A DNA stretch of 52,555 nt, taken from the NCBI GenBank assembly GCA_945860785.1, contig CAMATD010000004.1, forward strand, positions 1 to 52,555, read 5' to 3'. The notes under the pieces were generated by a model. The model had not been told where the DNA came from and did no database searches. It saw only the letters and a list, made by a program, of their open reading frames with translations. Both the position numbers and the translations under genes were made by a program. Positions within the stretch are counted from its first letter, which is position 1, and every line of letters starts with the position of its first letter. Below, piece after piece: positions 17,703-28,243 of the stretch. Origin of the DNA: Variovorax sp. YR752 (GTDB taxonomy: Bacteria; Pseudomonadota; Gammaproteobacteria; Burkholderiales; Burkholderiaceae_C).

Positions 17703-19391
17703 ATGCGCGACGAAAAATGTGGAACCCGTGCCCTGCTGTCAAAGGGCCTTCTGGTGGCTGCGGGCCTGGCCCTGCAAGGCTGCGGAGGTGGCGGCGACGG
17801 CGGCAGTGGCTTCATTCCGCGCCTGCACCCGCGCCGGCGCCCGCCGCACCGCCGCCGGCGGGGCCCACCGCCGAGCAACTCAAGAGCACCTGCAACATGC
17901 TCAGGGGACAGGTCATCGCAGGCGTCACCGTCACGGGCACCGCGCGCTTCGAGGCCAAGGCGCCGATCTACCCCTCCGGCTTCTGCCAGGTGCTCGGCAC
18001 GCGCGCGCCTTTCCTCGACATCGAGATCGACGTGCCCGACAACTGGACCGGCCGCTACTGGCAGCAGGGCGGCGGCGGCTTCGACGGACGCATCGCCTCG
18101 GTGGTGACGACGGATGCGGGCGGCGCGGTGACCGCGGTCAGCCCCGTGCTCGCACTCAAGGGCGCGGTGTACGCGGCATTCAACGGAGGCAACCGGGCCA
18201 GTGTCCCCGCGCAAGCCGCGCCGGGCGTGTGGGCGAGCGGCTCGCCCGAAGGCCAGCAGTCGGCCATCGACTACGCATACGCCGCCGGGGGCACCACGGT
18301 GCGTTTCGGCAAGGCCGTCGCCAACCTTCTTCGGCAAGGCGCCGAGCCACAGCTACTTCAGCGGCTGCTCCAACGGAGGCCGCAACGCCTACATCGCCGC
18401 GCAGCGCTGGCCGCAGGAGTTCGACGGCATCGTCGCCGGCTGTGAAACCATGGACATGGGCGGGGCTGTCACCGGCCTGATGAACACGGCCGCCAAGGTG
18501 GCCACGTTGGCCGAAATCAGCCCGGCCCAGTACGCCGCGGCCTACACGGCCGCAGTGGCAGTCTGCGACGCCAGCGACGGCGCGACCGATGGCTACCTCG
18601 CCAACCCCGGTGCGTGCACGCTCCCCGCCGCGTCGCTGCAATGCGGCCAACCCGGCACGAATGCCGACCCCGCCCTGTGCCTGTCGGCTGCGCAGGTTCC
18701 CACGCTCGCGGGCCTGCTCAGCGACCTGACGCTGGCCACCGGCGCTACCGCGTACAGCAAGTACAACTGGACCAACTTCGCTCCTGCGTCCGCCATTCCC
18801 GGCGTGCCGGCCCTGGGCGTCACGAGCTACGGCGGACTGGGTGGCGGTTTCGCGTTCCTGGCGACGAACGATCCTCTGTGGTTCGGTGCGCCCCCTCCGG
18901 GCACGGCGCCGGCCCCCAACCTGGCAAGCTTCGACATCAACCGCCACTACTACATCTTCAGCAGCGGCCTTCAACGTCTGGGCGCCGACCACGACAGGAA
19001 CGCCATCGCGGCCTACGTGGCGTCGGGCCGCAAGCTGCTTTCCTGGCACAACGCCGGGGATCTGCTGCTCTCGGTCAACGATCACGCTCGCAACTTCACC
19101 ACCATGTCCGATGCCGCCAAGACGCTCGGGTTGGCCGACCCTCGCACCAATGCCCGCATGTTCATCGTTCCCGCTTCGACCCACGGGGCGGGGGGCAACC
19201 TGAACGAGGTCGACTGGCTCAGCGCCATCGTCGACTGGGTGGAGAGCAGCAAGGCGCCGGATCAGCTGACCTACAAGTTCGCGGTCGGCGCCACGGCTCG
19301 GGCGATGCCGGTCTGCGAGGCTCCGAAGTACCCGCGCTACAACGGGACGGGCGACGTCAACGCTGCGGCCAGCTTCACTTGCACACCGTGA
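17703..19391 (+). pseudogene. tannase/feruloyl esterase family lipoprotein, frameshifted twice
   Basis: Starts at ATG 17703 with a lipoprotein signal ending in the lipobox LALQGC, followed by a Gly/Ala/Pro-rich linker in which the frame changes (about 17805-17825). The second segment carries CQVLGTRAPFLDIEIDVPDNW and QQGGGGFDGRI. The frame changes again near 18325-18330, within VAN-FFGKAPSHSYF. The third segment has the nucleophile elbow SGCSNGGRNA, CDASDGATDGY, SWHNAGD (acid) and STHGAGG (His). Repaired length is about 560 residues, typical of tannase-family esterases. It is the second such gene in the window. The downstream solute-binding gene overlaps its stop codon. Confidence 0.82.
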
Positions 19392-20548
19392 GGGCTGCAG
19401 CTACGGCGACGCGGCGTCGCGCCTTGCGGATCATGGGCGCGGGTGCGGCGGCGCTGGTTGCGGCGCCATGGGCGTCGGCGGCTCAACGCGCCGACGCAGA
19501 CACGGAGATCCTGATCGGCCAGTCGTGCCAGCTGAGCGGCCCGCTCGCCCCGCTGACGCGCGAGCTCCAGGAAGGCGCGGGGTGGTACTTCGAGCAGGTC
19601 AATGCCAAGGGCGGTGTGCACGGGCGGCAGATCAGGGTCGTCGCGCTCGACGACGCCTACGACCCCCAACGCACGGCAGAAAACGTGCGGCAGCTGATCG
19701 AGAAGCATGGTGTTTTCGCACTCTTCAACCTCGCGGGCACGCCGACCACCCTGGCCGCGCTCCCGGTATTGCGGGAGCACAAGGTGCCGCTGATCGCGCC
19801 CTTCACCGGAACCGATGCCCTGCGCAGCAGTTTCGACAGATATGTCTTCAACGTGCGCGCAGGCTATGCCGACGAGATCGAGAAGATGGTGCAGCACCTC
19901 AGCGTCCTGGGCATCGATCGCGTGGGCGTGGCCTATCTGAACAACTCGTTCGGCACGGGAGGGCTCGATGCCGTCAAGAGCGCGGCCGCCAGGCGTGGCG
20001 TGGCACTTGCGGCGGCAACGCCGTTGAAGATCGACGGCAGCGGGCTGCGGGAGGCGGCGCAAGACCTCGCGCGCTCCAGGCCGCCGGTGATCATCCTGGT
20101 CACGGCAGGCAAGGTCACGAGCGACTTCATCGCGGCCTATCCATCGTCCGGGGCTGGCGCGCAGTTCTATGCCTTGTCCGTGGTCAGCTCCCAGCAACTG
20201 ATCCAGGCGCTCGGCGATCGCAGCAAGGGAGTCGCCATCGCCCAGGTGATGCCCTATCCGTGGGGCAGCGGTACAAGGCTTGCGCGCGAGTTCTCCGCCC
20301 TTGCAAGCCGCAAGGGCGTGGAAGTCGGCTACAACCACATGGAGGGTTTCGTGTCCGCCAAGGTGCTCGTCGAAGGATTGCAGCAGGCCGGTCCGTCCCC
20401 AACGCGCGAGAGCCTCGTGCGAGGTCTCGAAGGGCTTCGCGAACTCGACCTCGGCGGCTACGTGGTGCGCTTCTCCGACCGCAACCACAACGGATCGAAC
20501 CATGTCGAACTGACGATCGTCGGCGCCTCGAAACGGGTCTTGCGTTAA
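19388..20548 (+). CDS. ABC transporter substrate-binding protein (LivK / receptor family ligand-binding type)
   Basis: 386 residues from GTG 19388, which overlaps the tannase stop as GTGA, suggesting translational coupling. The N terminus RRRALRIMGAGAAALVAAPWASA looks like a Tat or Sec signal, and an ATG at 19433 would cut into it. The mature domain starts EILIGQSCQLSGPLAPL and contains GGVHGRQIRVVALDDAYDP, the type I periplasmic-binding signature of branched-chain amino acid and aromatic acid receptors. No permease or ATPase genes follow. It probably binds the aromatic acid released by the coupled esterase; this is inference from the pairing. Confidence 0.87.
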   Translation: MRAAATATRRRALRIMGAGAAALVAAPWASAAQRADADTEILIGQSCQLSGPLAPLTRELQEGAGWYFEQVNAKGGVHGRQIRVVALDDAYDPQRTAENVRQLIEKHGVFALFNLAGTPTTLAALPVLREHKVPLIAPFTGTDALRSSFDRYVFNVRAGYADEIEKMVQHLSVLGIDRVGVAYLNNSFGTGGLDAVKSAAARRGVALAAATPLKIDGSGLREAAQDLARSRPPVIILVTAGKVTSDFIAAYPSSGAGAQFYALSVVSSQQLIQALGDRSKGVAIAQVMPYPWGSGTRLAREFSALASRKGVEVGYNHMEGFVSAKVLVEGLQQAGPSPTRESLVRGLEGLRELDLGGYVVRFSDRNHNGSNHVELTIVGASKRVLR

Positions 20549-20554
20549 GTCGGT

Positions 20555-20628
20555 GGCAGGCTTTTTCCTGCCGGGCGGCATGGGTGGGGAGGCGACCGGA
20601 GAACTCGAGGGGCCGCGCTTCGGCCCCG
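20555..20628. terminator. convergent intergenic hairpins
   Basis: Two stem-loops fill the gap between the solute-binding gene and the leftward ligase gene. The first is GGCAGG (20555-20560) with CCTGCC (20567-20572); the second is a GC-rich GGGGCCG/CGGCCCC stem near 20610-20628. Neither has a good T-tract, so termination is plausible but unproved. Confidence 0.35.
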
Positions 20629-20631
20629 GCC

Positions 20632-22216
20632 CTATCCCTCTTCGGACGCAAAGAGCGCCAGGTGGGCGGTGCGCAGCTGGAACTTCTGCACCTTGCCCGT
20701 GGGCGTCATCGGCAGGCCGTCGACGAACCGGATCCGCTTGGGCACCTCGAACCGGCCGAGGCGCTCCTTGCAGAACGCCAGCAATTCGTCTTCGCCGCAC
20801 GCGCCATCGGCCTGGCGCAAGACCACGAACGCGGCGACCGCCTCGCCCCAGTGCGGATGCGGCAGGCCCACCACGGCCGCGCCGCCGACCGCGGGATGGG
20901 CGAGCAGCACCGCCTCCAGCTTGATGCTGGAGACGTTCTCCCCGCCGGACTTGATCATGTCCTTCTTGCGGTCGAGGAACAGCATGTGCCCGTCGGCATC
21001 GAACATGCCGATGTCGCCGGTGTGATGCCACCCGAAGCGGCGCGCCGCGGCGGTGGCGTCCGGGTCCTTGAGATAGCCGAGAAAGACGTTGGGTCCGCGA
21101 TGAACGATCTCGCCGACCTCGCCCGGCCCGAGCAACCGGCCGTCGTCGTCCATCACGGCGGTCTCGACCTGCGCGGCCGACATGCCCCAGCAGTTGCCGT
21201 CCTTGTCCGGGTGGTCGCTCGCACGGTAGACCATGGTCGGCGGGTACATCTCGGTCTGGCCGGTGTCCAGGCGCACGTCGGCGCACATGTCGCACCGGAT
21301 GTCCGCGAGCAGGTTCTTCGGCATCGGCGCCAGGCCGTACATGCACAGGCGCAGCGATGACAAGTCGGTTCGCGGGCGCTCCGGGTGCTTCATGAGCGCG
21401 TCGAACATCATCGGCAGGCAGGGCAGCCAGCTGATCCGCTCGCGTGCGATCGCCGCCAGCATGGCCGCGGGATCGAAGCCATGGGCCAGCCAGAGCGATG
21501 CGCCGACCATCAATGCGCCCGTGCTGATGGCGTGCTGGGCACAGTGGAACAGCGGCAGCACCGAGCCGACGACATCGTGCTCGGTGGCTTCGAAGCTTTG
21601 CGCGCAGGTCAGTAGCGCGCCATGGACCGAGCGGTGGGAGTGCATCACGCCCTTCTGTTTGCCGGTCGTGCCGCTGGTGTACATGATGAGCGCGAGCTCG
21701 TCGTCGCCGCGGGCGTCGGCCAGCGGCTGCGCCGGCGCGCGCGATGCCAGCGCGTCGAACTGCAGCGTACCGGCGGCGGCCTGGCGTGCGCCGATCACGA
21801 CAGTCAGCAGGCCCAGGCGCTCGACCAATGCGCGCAGCGCCGGCACATCGAACAACGACGCATCGATGAAGACCCCGCTCACTTCGGCGTGGCTCAGCAC
21901 ATGCTCGATCGAGGCCGGGTCCAGCTGGACATTGACCGGCACCCAGACGTTGCCGGACTTGTGGATGGCCTGAATGGCCGCGAGGTGCTCGATCGAGTTG
22001 ACGCACATCGTCGCGATGCGGCGATCGGCAAGACCATGGTCGCGCAGCGCCTCGCCAACGCGCTCGCTCGCTCGCCGCATCGAGCGCCGAGAACGTGATG
22101 CGTCGGTCGCCCTGGATGACCGCCGTCTTGTCCGGATGGCACCTGGCGCTGCGCCGGACGATGTCTGCGAGCGAAATGCGGGCGATGTCTGCGCGTTCGG
22201 CGTCGGCTGTCTGCAT
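20632..22216 (-). pseudogene. AMP-binding acyl-CoA synthetase, frameshifted at a CGCT tandem repeat
   Basis: Starts at ATG 22216 with an AGGAG site, reading MQTADAERADIARISLADI. The frame is lost at 22061-22075, where CGCT is repeated three times: one 4-base unit too many separates DAASER from VGEALRDHGL. The rest is a normal class I adenylate-forming enzyme, with the phosphate loop MYTSGTTGKQKGVMHSH, HHTGDIGMFDADGHM, the DRKKDMIKSGGEN hinge and the C-terminal catalytic Lys region PTGKVQKFQLR. Repaired length is about 527 residues. It would activate a carboxylic acid to its CoA thioester, upstream of the SDR. The acid is unknown. Confidence 0.83.
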
Positions 22217-22248
22217 GCAGTGGTCTCCTGGGGCGGCACGAGGGCTGG

Positions 22249-23071
22249 TCACGGTTCCACGAAGAAGTCGATCAGCGGCTCGACACCCGGCGTCACCAGG
22301 TACGGCTCGAAGTCGGTGACGCCGGCATCGCGCAGCACCTGCTCGTCGATTAGCAGCTGGCCGGTGAGCTCGCGGCTCGGCCGGGTCAGGATGTGCCACG
22401 CGGCGTCGGCCATGATGGTCGGCAGGCGTGCCTGTCCCGCCACCTCGGGTGCCGCGATCCGCAGGGCGCTCGTGGCGATGACGGTGCGCGGCCACAGCGA
22501 GTTGCTCGCGATGCCGCGTTCGCGCAGCTCTTCGGCCAGGCCGCGGCTGATCATGCTCATCGCGTACTTCGACGTGGTGTAGGCTGCGTGGCGCGCGAAC
22601 CACTTGGGGTTCATGTCGAGCGGCGGCGACAGGGTCAGGATGTGCGGGTTGGCCGCCTTTTCGAGGTGGGGCAGGCAGGCCTGCGCGCACAGGTAGCTGC
22701 CCCTTGCGTTGATCTCGAACATCAGGTCGTAGCGCTTCATCGGCGTGCGGTCGACGGTCTCCAGGTGGATCGCGCTGGCGTTGTTGACCAGGCATATCGA
22801 TGCCGCCGAAGCGCGCCACCGCTGCATCGACGGCGGCGCGGACCTGGGCTTCGTCCCGCACGTCGACCACCACCGCGAGCGCCTGCCCGCCGGCGGCGAC
22901 GATTTCCTCGGCGGCGCTGTGGATCGTTCCCGGCAGGCGCGGGTCGGCCGTCGCCGTCTTCGCCGCGACCACGATGTTGGCGCCGTCGCGCGCGGCCCTG
23001 AGGGCAATGGCCTTGCCGATGCCGCGGCTGGCGCCGGTGACGAAGAGTGTTTTCGACTTCAATGACGGCAT
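22249..23071 (-). pseudogene. SDR family oxidoreductase (HSDL2-like), frameshifted
   Basis: From ATG 23071 the first frame shows the Rossmann motif VTGASRGIGKAIALRAARDG and continues to FGGID near 22797. There the frame changes and LVNNASAIHLETVDRTPMKRYD, SYLCAQACLPHLEKA, LTLSPPLDMNPKWF and the catalytic YTTSKYAMSM follow, to the stop at 22249. The long segment after the NNA motif and the PPLDMNP loop match the hydroxysteroid dehydrogenase-like 2 branch. It lies 32 bases upstream of the acyl-CoA ligase gene in the same unit, so it probably acts on a fatty or alicyclic acyl derivative. Confidence 0.8.
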
Positions 23072-23243
23072 GGGTGCTCCGGAATGGCGATCCTCGATCG
23101 CGTGAGCCCGCAGGCTATTCGCCGGTGCGGGAAAAAACTTGCGCAGACTGGCTGCGGACAACGCAGCCAATCGACGCAAGGCGCCGTGACGGCGTGCGTG
23201 CGACGATCGGCGCGGCAACTCCTGGCGTCGAGCCCTTCATCCG

Positions 23244-23924
23244 ATGATCACGCTCTACCACTGCGCGAATGCACGCTCGTTCCGCGTTCTCTGGATGCTC
23301 GAAGAGCTCGGTATTCCCTACCAGCTGGAGATGCTTCCGTTTCCGCCGCGGGTGCTGCACCGCGACTACCTGAAGATCAACCCGCAGGGCACGGTTCCGC
23401 TGCTGGTCGACGGCGAAACACACATGACCGAGTCGGTGGCCATCTGCCAGTACCTGGCCAGCCTCCACGCCCCCACCCCGCTGCATGTGGAGCGCGAAGA
23501 GTCCGGCCATGCGGCCTACCTGAACTGGCTTCATTTCGGCGAGGCCTCGCTGACCTTTCCGCAGACCCTTGTCCTTCGCTACACCTTGCTGGAGCCCGAA
23601 GATCGCCGCCTGCCGCAGGCCGCGGAGGACTACACCCAGTTCTTTGTCGGACGCCTGCGGGCGCTCGAAACGCTGCTGGAGGCGCAGGACTTCGCATGCG
23701 CCGGCCGGTTCACGGCGGCCGACATCTCGATCGGCTACGCCTTGCTGCTGGCCCGGGTGCTGGGTCATGACAAGCGCTTTGGCCCGGCGGTGCAGCAATA
23801 CTGGAAGCGTCTGAGTTCGCGCGCAGGCTTCGAGCGCGCGATGGCGGTGCAGGACGCGGCCGCCGCCCGGCAAGGCATTCGACAGTTGCCGACGGCAGGG
23901 GTTGGTCTTGGGAGGCGGCCATAG
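23244..23924 (+). CDS. glutathione S-transferase family protein
   Basis: A 226-residue cytosolic GST. The N-terminal thioredoxin-like domain starts MITLYHCANARSFRVLWMLEE and has the cis-Pro and glutathione-gamma-glutamyl segments NPQGTVPLLV and MTESVAICQYL. The alpha-helical C-terminal domain has the N-capping box FTAADISIGYALLLA. The Ser of ANARSFR is the likely catalytic residue. It is divergent from the SDR-ligase pair. Substrate unknown; detoxification or cis-trans isomerisation are both possible. Confidence 0.88.
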   Translation: MITLYHCANARSFRVLWMLEELGIPYQLEMLPFPPRVLHRDYLKINPQGTVPLLVDGETHMTESVAICQYLASLHAPTPLHVEREESGHAAYLNWLHFGEASLTFPQTLVLRYTLLEPEDRRLPQAAEDYTQFFVGRLRALETLLEAQDFACAGRFTAADISIGYALLLARVLGHDKRFGPAVQQYWKRLSSRAGFERAMAVQDAAAARQGIRQLPTAGVGLGRRP

Positions 23925-24079
23925 GGCGGTGCCGCGACTTCGCGACCCGCCGTCCACGGACGACATTGGCGGTGGCCGATGGCCTACAGCCATTGGCCTG
24001 CATGGCCCACCGCACGCACCGCTGGTGCTGCGAGGATGGCATCCATGCATCGCGCAAGCTCCGACCCGGTGAGGTCCCC

Positions 24080-24460
24080 ATGACTTTGAAGGCCTACCTG
24101 GTCGAGGACAGCCCCGTGAGCCGCGAGAACCTCGCGGGTTTCCTGGAGGACGTGGCCGATGCGAAGGTCGTGGCCTCCGCCAGCACCGAGGACGAGGCCG
24201 TGACCTGGCTGCGCCTGCATCGCGACGACTGGGACATGACCATCGTCGACCTGTTCCTCAAGCGGGGCAACGGGCTGGGCGTGATCAGCGCCTGCCGCAA
24301 CCGCGCGCCGCACCAGAAGGTGGTGGTGCTCAGCAACTACGCCACGGCCGACATGCGCGACCGTTCGAGTCGGCTGGGCGCCGACGCCTGCTTCGACAAA
24401 TCGGCCGAGCTCGACCAGCTGGTGGCCTACTGCGCCACCGTCCACCCGTCACACGGGTGA
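24080..24460 (+). CDS. single-domain response regulator
   Basis: A 126-residue stand-alone receiver domain with no output domain. Acidic residues are in VEDS (residues 9-10), the phospho-acceptor is Asp57 in TIVDLFL, Ser85 in VVLSNYA replaces the usual Thr, and the conserved Lys107 is in CFDKSAE. No histidine kinase is adjacent, so it may relay phosphate from a kinase elsewhere. The start ATG 24080 is chosen by the domain boundary. The 155-base gap before it shows no gene. Confidence 0.85.
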   Translation: MTLKAYLVEDSPVSRENLAGFLEDVADAKVVASASTEDEAVTWLRLHRDDWDMTIVDLFLKRGNGLGVISACRNRAPHQKVVVLSNYATADMRDRSSRLGADACFDKSAELDQLVAYCATVHPSHG

Positions 24461-24566
24461 CTCGGGGGGCGCGCCCGAGGGCGTGTCAAGGGGCTTTTAT
24501 GGGGTAAAACGCCACGCTGCCGCAAAGCGGCAAGGCCCACCTCCCCACAGAAAGCAACAGAGACTC

Positions 24567-25493
<927 letters not shown>

Positions 25494-25595
25494 CCGAACG
25501 ACCCTGATCATGGCGCTTGACCTAGAGTGCACTCGAGCATTTCCAATGAATTCACCGGGATGTCCGGTTCATTCAAACGCCAAGGAAATCAAGCC

Positions 25596-26015
25596 ATGAA
25601 CACGATCGAAAACAAGGCCCTGGTCCAGCGCACCCACGCCGAGCTGGACCAGGGCAACGGCCAGGCCTTCATCGACAGCCTGGCCGACGATGCCAGCTGG
25701 ACGCTGGAGGGCACCACGCCCGGGTCGCGCACCTACGCGGGCAAGGCCGTCATTCGCGAAGAGCTGATCAAGCCGCTGTTCGCGCAGTTCGCGGGGCCCT
25801 ACGTGAGCAAGACCGAGCGCATCATTGCCGAGGGCGACCGGGTGGTGGTGCTGTTCAGCGGCGACGTGCTCACCAAGGCCGGCAAGCGCTACAACAATCG
25901 CTACTGCTACGTCTACCGACTCGAAGGAGGCAGGGTGAAAGAGCTGACCGAGTACTTCGACACCGCACTGGTCCAGGAGGCGCTCGAGGCGCCGCCCGTC
26001 GCCGCCCATGCCTGA
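25596..26015 (+). CDS. nuclear transport factor 2 (SnoaL-like) family protein
   Basis: A 139-residue cone-shaped alpha+beta barrel protein. Recognisable stretches are ALVQRTHAELDQGNGQAFIDSLADDASW, AGKAVIREELIKPLF and the C-terminal RYNNRYCYVYRLEGGRVKELTEYFDTALV. A strong AAGGA site precedes ATG 25596. It overlaps the following MerR gene by 8 bases. Family members include isomerases, dehydratases and limonene-epoxide hydrolases, and its position before an epoxide hydrolase gene is suggestive. The activity is unknown. Confidence 0.83.
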   Translation: MNTIENKALVQRTHAELDQGNGQAFIDSLADDASWTLEGTTPGSRTYAGKAVIREELIKPLFAQFAGPYVSKTERIIAEGDRVVVLFSGDVLTKAGKRYNNRYCYVYRLEGGRVKELTEYFDTALVQEALEAPPVAAHA

Positions 26016-26451
26016 CAAGGGCACCCCCTTCCACATCGGCGAGCTGGCCACCCGCACCGGCCGCACGGTGCACGCCATCCGCTGGTACGAGACGCAGGGC
26101 CTCGTGCCCGGCGTGGCGCGCGACGAGGGCGGCCGGCGCCTTTATGGCGAACTGCACGTGGGCTGGCTCGACCTGATGGAGCGGCTGCGCCGCACCGGCA
26201 TGTCGATTGCCGAGATGCGCGAATACACCGCGCTCGCGCTGCAGGGCAAGGCCACGCTGCAGCAGCGCCGCGACATGCTCGCTGGTCACCGCACGCGCGT
26301 GACCGAGACCATCGCCGAATGGAAGAGGGCGCTGTCGCTGGTCGACCGCAAGATCGACTTCTACGACGCGTGGATGACCAGCGGCCATCGCCCGCCGCTC
26401 ATCCCCGCCGAGACACCCCGCATCCCGCCACCGAAACGGAAAGCCAGATGA
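26008..26451 (+). CDS. MerR family transcriptional regulator
   Basis: A 147-residue MerR-type regulator. The N-terminal winged helix reads FHIGELATRTGRTVHAIRWYETQGLVP with the wing GGRRLYGE. A coiled-coil dimerisation helix runs about residues 80-125 (LQQRRDMLAGHRTRVTETIAEWKRAL). No metal-binding Cys is visible, so it probably senses an organic compound. It overlaps both neighbours (8 bases with the NTF2-like gene, ATGA with the hydrolase), which indicates one translationally coupled operon. Confidence 0.87.
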   Translation: MPDKGTPFHIGELATRTGRTVHAIRWYETQGLVPGVARDEGGRRLYGELHVGWLDLMERLRRTGMSIAEMREYTALALQGKATLQQRRDMLAGHRTRVTETIAEWKRALSLVDRKIDFYDAWMTSGHRPPLIPAETPRIPPPKRKAR

Positions 26452-27560
26452 CCGACCCCACGCTGGCGCCCCTGCCGCTCCCCGCCGGAATCCGCTCGCG
26501 CCAGGTCGACAACGGCCGCGACCTGTCGGTGCACCTGCTCGAAGCCGGTTTCGAGACACCGGGGCGGCCCTGCGTGCTGCTGTTGCACGGCTTGCCGGAA
26601 CTGGCCTACAGCTGGCGCAAGGTGATGCTGCCGCTGGCCGAGGCGGGCTACCACGTGATTGCGCCGGACCAGCGCGGCTACGGCCGCACCACCGGCTGGC
26701 AGCAGGGCTACGACGCGGGGCTCGACGAGTTCCGCCTGCTCAGCCTCGTGGACGATGCGGTGGCGCTGTTGACCGTGCTCGGCCACGACTCGGTTGCGGC
26801 GGTGGTCGGGCATGACTTCGGCTCGCCGGTGGCGGCCTGGTGGGCGCTGACGCGGCCCGATGTGTTTCGCTCGATCGTGCTGATGAGCGCGCCTTTCGCC
26901 GGCCCGCCGGCCGCTGCGGCGCCAGGTGCTGCCGAAGCGATGCGCCAGCTGCTCGACGGCCTGGCCGCGTTGCAGCCCGCGCGCAAGCACTACCAGTGGT
27001 ACTACTCCGGGCCAGAGGCCAACGCCAACATGCAGCACGCGCCACAGGGCCTGCACGCCTTCCTGCGCGCCTACTACCACCACAAGAGCGCCGACTGGCC
27101 GCAGAACCGGCCCTTCAAACTCGCGGCGATGAGCGCCGCCGAACTGGCCTGACTGCCGACCTACTACGTGATGCGGGCCGACCAGACCATGGCCGAAATG
27201 CCGTCGCCCGAGCAGATCGCTTCATGCGCCTGGTTGCCCGACGACGAACTCGCCATCTACGCCGCCGAGTACGCACGCACCGGCTTCCAGGGCGGCCTGC
27301 AGTGGTACCGCTGCGGTACCAGCGGGCGCTATGTCTCGGAGATGCAGGCGTGGTCTGACCGCACTATCGATGTGCCCGCATGTTTCATCGCGGGCCGCAG
27401 CGATTGGGGTGTCCATCAGAAGCCCGGCGACTTCGAGGCGATGCAGGCCGGTGTCTGCACGCGGTTTCTTGGCGCGCACTGGGTCGAAGGCGCGGGCCAC
27501 TGGGTGCAGCAGGAGCAGTCCGCCGAAGTGAGCCGGCTGCTGCTTGATTTCCTGGGTTGA
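26448..27560 (+). pseudogene. epoxide hydrolase-like alpha/beta hydrolase, interrupted by an in-frame TGA
   Basis: Starts ATG 26448, overlapping the MerR stop. The first part has the oxyanion motif LLHGLPELAYSW, the DQRGYGRT segment and the nucleophile Asp in VGHDFGSPVAAW, as in epoxide hydrolases. A TGA at 27150-27152 follows MSAAELA. The frame then continues unbroken with LPTYYVMRADQTM, WYRCGT, IAGRSDWG (acid) and the catalytic His in VEGAGHWVQQE to the stop at 27560. Without the stop the protein would be 370 residues, normal for the family. One C-to-T change in an Arg CGA codon would explain it. Confidence 0.82.
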
Positions 27561-27611
27561 AATGACATCCTGCTTTTCTGTTCGTCGTGATGTCGTGTTT
27601 GACGTTCGTTG

Positions 27612-27722
27612 TTCAGGGCGCGCTCACGCCGACGGTGTGCTCTGCTCCGCGAATGTCCCCCGCTTCGCTCCTCCTTTATTTCGCTGCGGGGGACACCCGG
27701 TGCCCTGTGCACGCACCCCGAA
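27612..27722. repeat. 111-bp inverted-core repeat element, copy B
   Basis: Same architecture as copy A (6288-6398): left arm 27612-27644, core 27645-27688, right arm 27689-27722, each the same length as in copy A. The arms are in the same orientation as in copy A, but the 44-bp core is its exact reverse complement, 44 of 44 positions. The terminal repeats are TTCAGGGCGCG and CGCACCCCGAA, slightly less perfect than in A. It lies in the convergent gap between the epoxide hydrolase and HPF genes. Confidence 0.8.
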
Positions 27723-27725
27723 CGC

Positions 27726-27745
27726 ACGCGTCACGCGTTACGCGT
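27726..27745. repeat. ACGCGT triplet with 7-base period
   Basis: ACGCGT occurs at 27726, 27733 and 27740, each separated by one base, directly after the 111-bp element. Short and of unknown role. Confidence 0.4.
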
Positions 27746-27767
27746 CAGCGCAGTGGAAAACCGAAAG

Positions 27768-28130
27768 CTACTCGGCAACAAAGCCGCCGCTGTCCTTGCG
27801 TATCGAATCGCGATCGCGATGGTTGTTGAGGCGCCCCAGCGTGTTGTCGAGCAGCCGTTTGAGCTTGTCGGCCGCGCCGCGGAAGGCCTCGTCCAGGGTG
27901 GTGGCGTGTTGTGTCACCGCCAGCGGCTGGTGGTGGGCAAGACGGGCTTCCATCACGCAGCATTTGTCGCCGCCGCCGGCCTTGTCGTGGTTCTCGTCGC
28001 TCAGATGCACCTCGACGCGCGTCACGTCCTCGACGAAACGGCTCAGGTGTTGCTTGATCTCGGTGTCTGCCCAGCGCTCCAGCGCGTCCTTGTTCGTGAT
28101 GCCGTTGCTCGTGTTGACCTGAATCTGCAT
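27768..28130 (-). CDS. HPF/RaiA family ribosome-associated protein
   Basis: A 120-residue protein of the ribosome hibernation family. It begins MQIQVNTSNGITNKDALERW, then VTRVEVHLSDENHDKAG, and the basic helix EAFRGAADKLKRLLDNTLGRLNNHR. It lacks the long C-terminal domain of long HPF. It probably binds the 30S decoding region during stress or stationary phase. It is transcribed leftward, with the CBS gene and a lipid-exposed protein gene on the same strand upstream. The stop faces repeat copy B. Confidence 0.78.
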   Translation of the reverse strand: MQIQVNTSNGITNKDALERWADTEIKQHLSRFVEDVTRVEVHLSDENHDKAGGGDKCCVMEARLAHHQPLAVTQHATTLDEAFRGAADKLKRLLDNTLGRLNNHRDRDSIRKDSGGFVAE

Positions 28131-28243
28131 GCAATGTCCCTGCTGGATGGATGAACGAGTGCCTACTGTGCGCTCAAACAGTCCCCCTGCGCGTAGGCAT
28201 GTTCCTCACCCTCGGGCCGGGCATGGCCCGGCATGCGGCTTTT

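Noticed and set aside
19337-23218. A 1293-codon leftward frame that looks like a giant SDR-ligase fusion
   Set aside because: It joins the first part of the SDR, the start of the ligase and long antisense stretches only because frameshifts removed stops; homology lies in two frames.
27150-27152. Possible selenocysteine or stop-codon recoding at internal TGA/TAG codons
   Set aside because: Both TGA and TAG are involved, at positions not expected for Sec, and I recognised no SECIS-like hairpin after them. Other genes use these stops normally.
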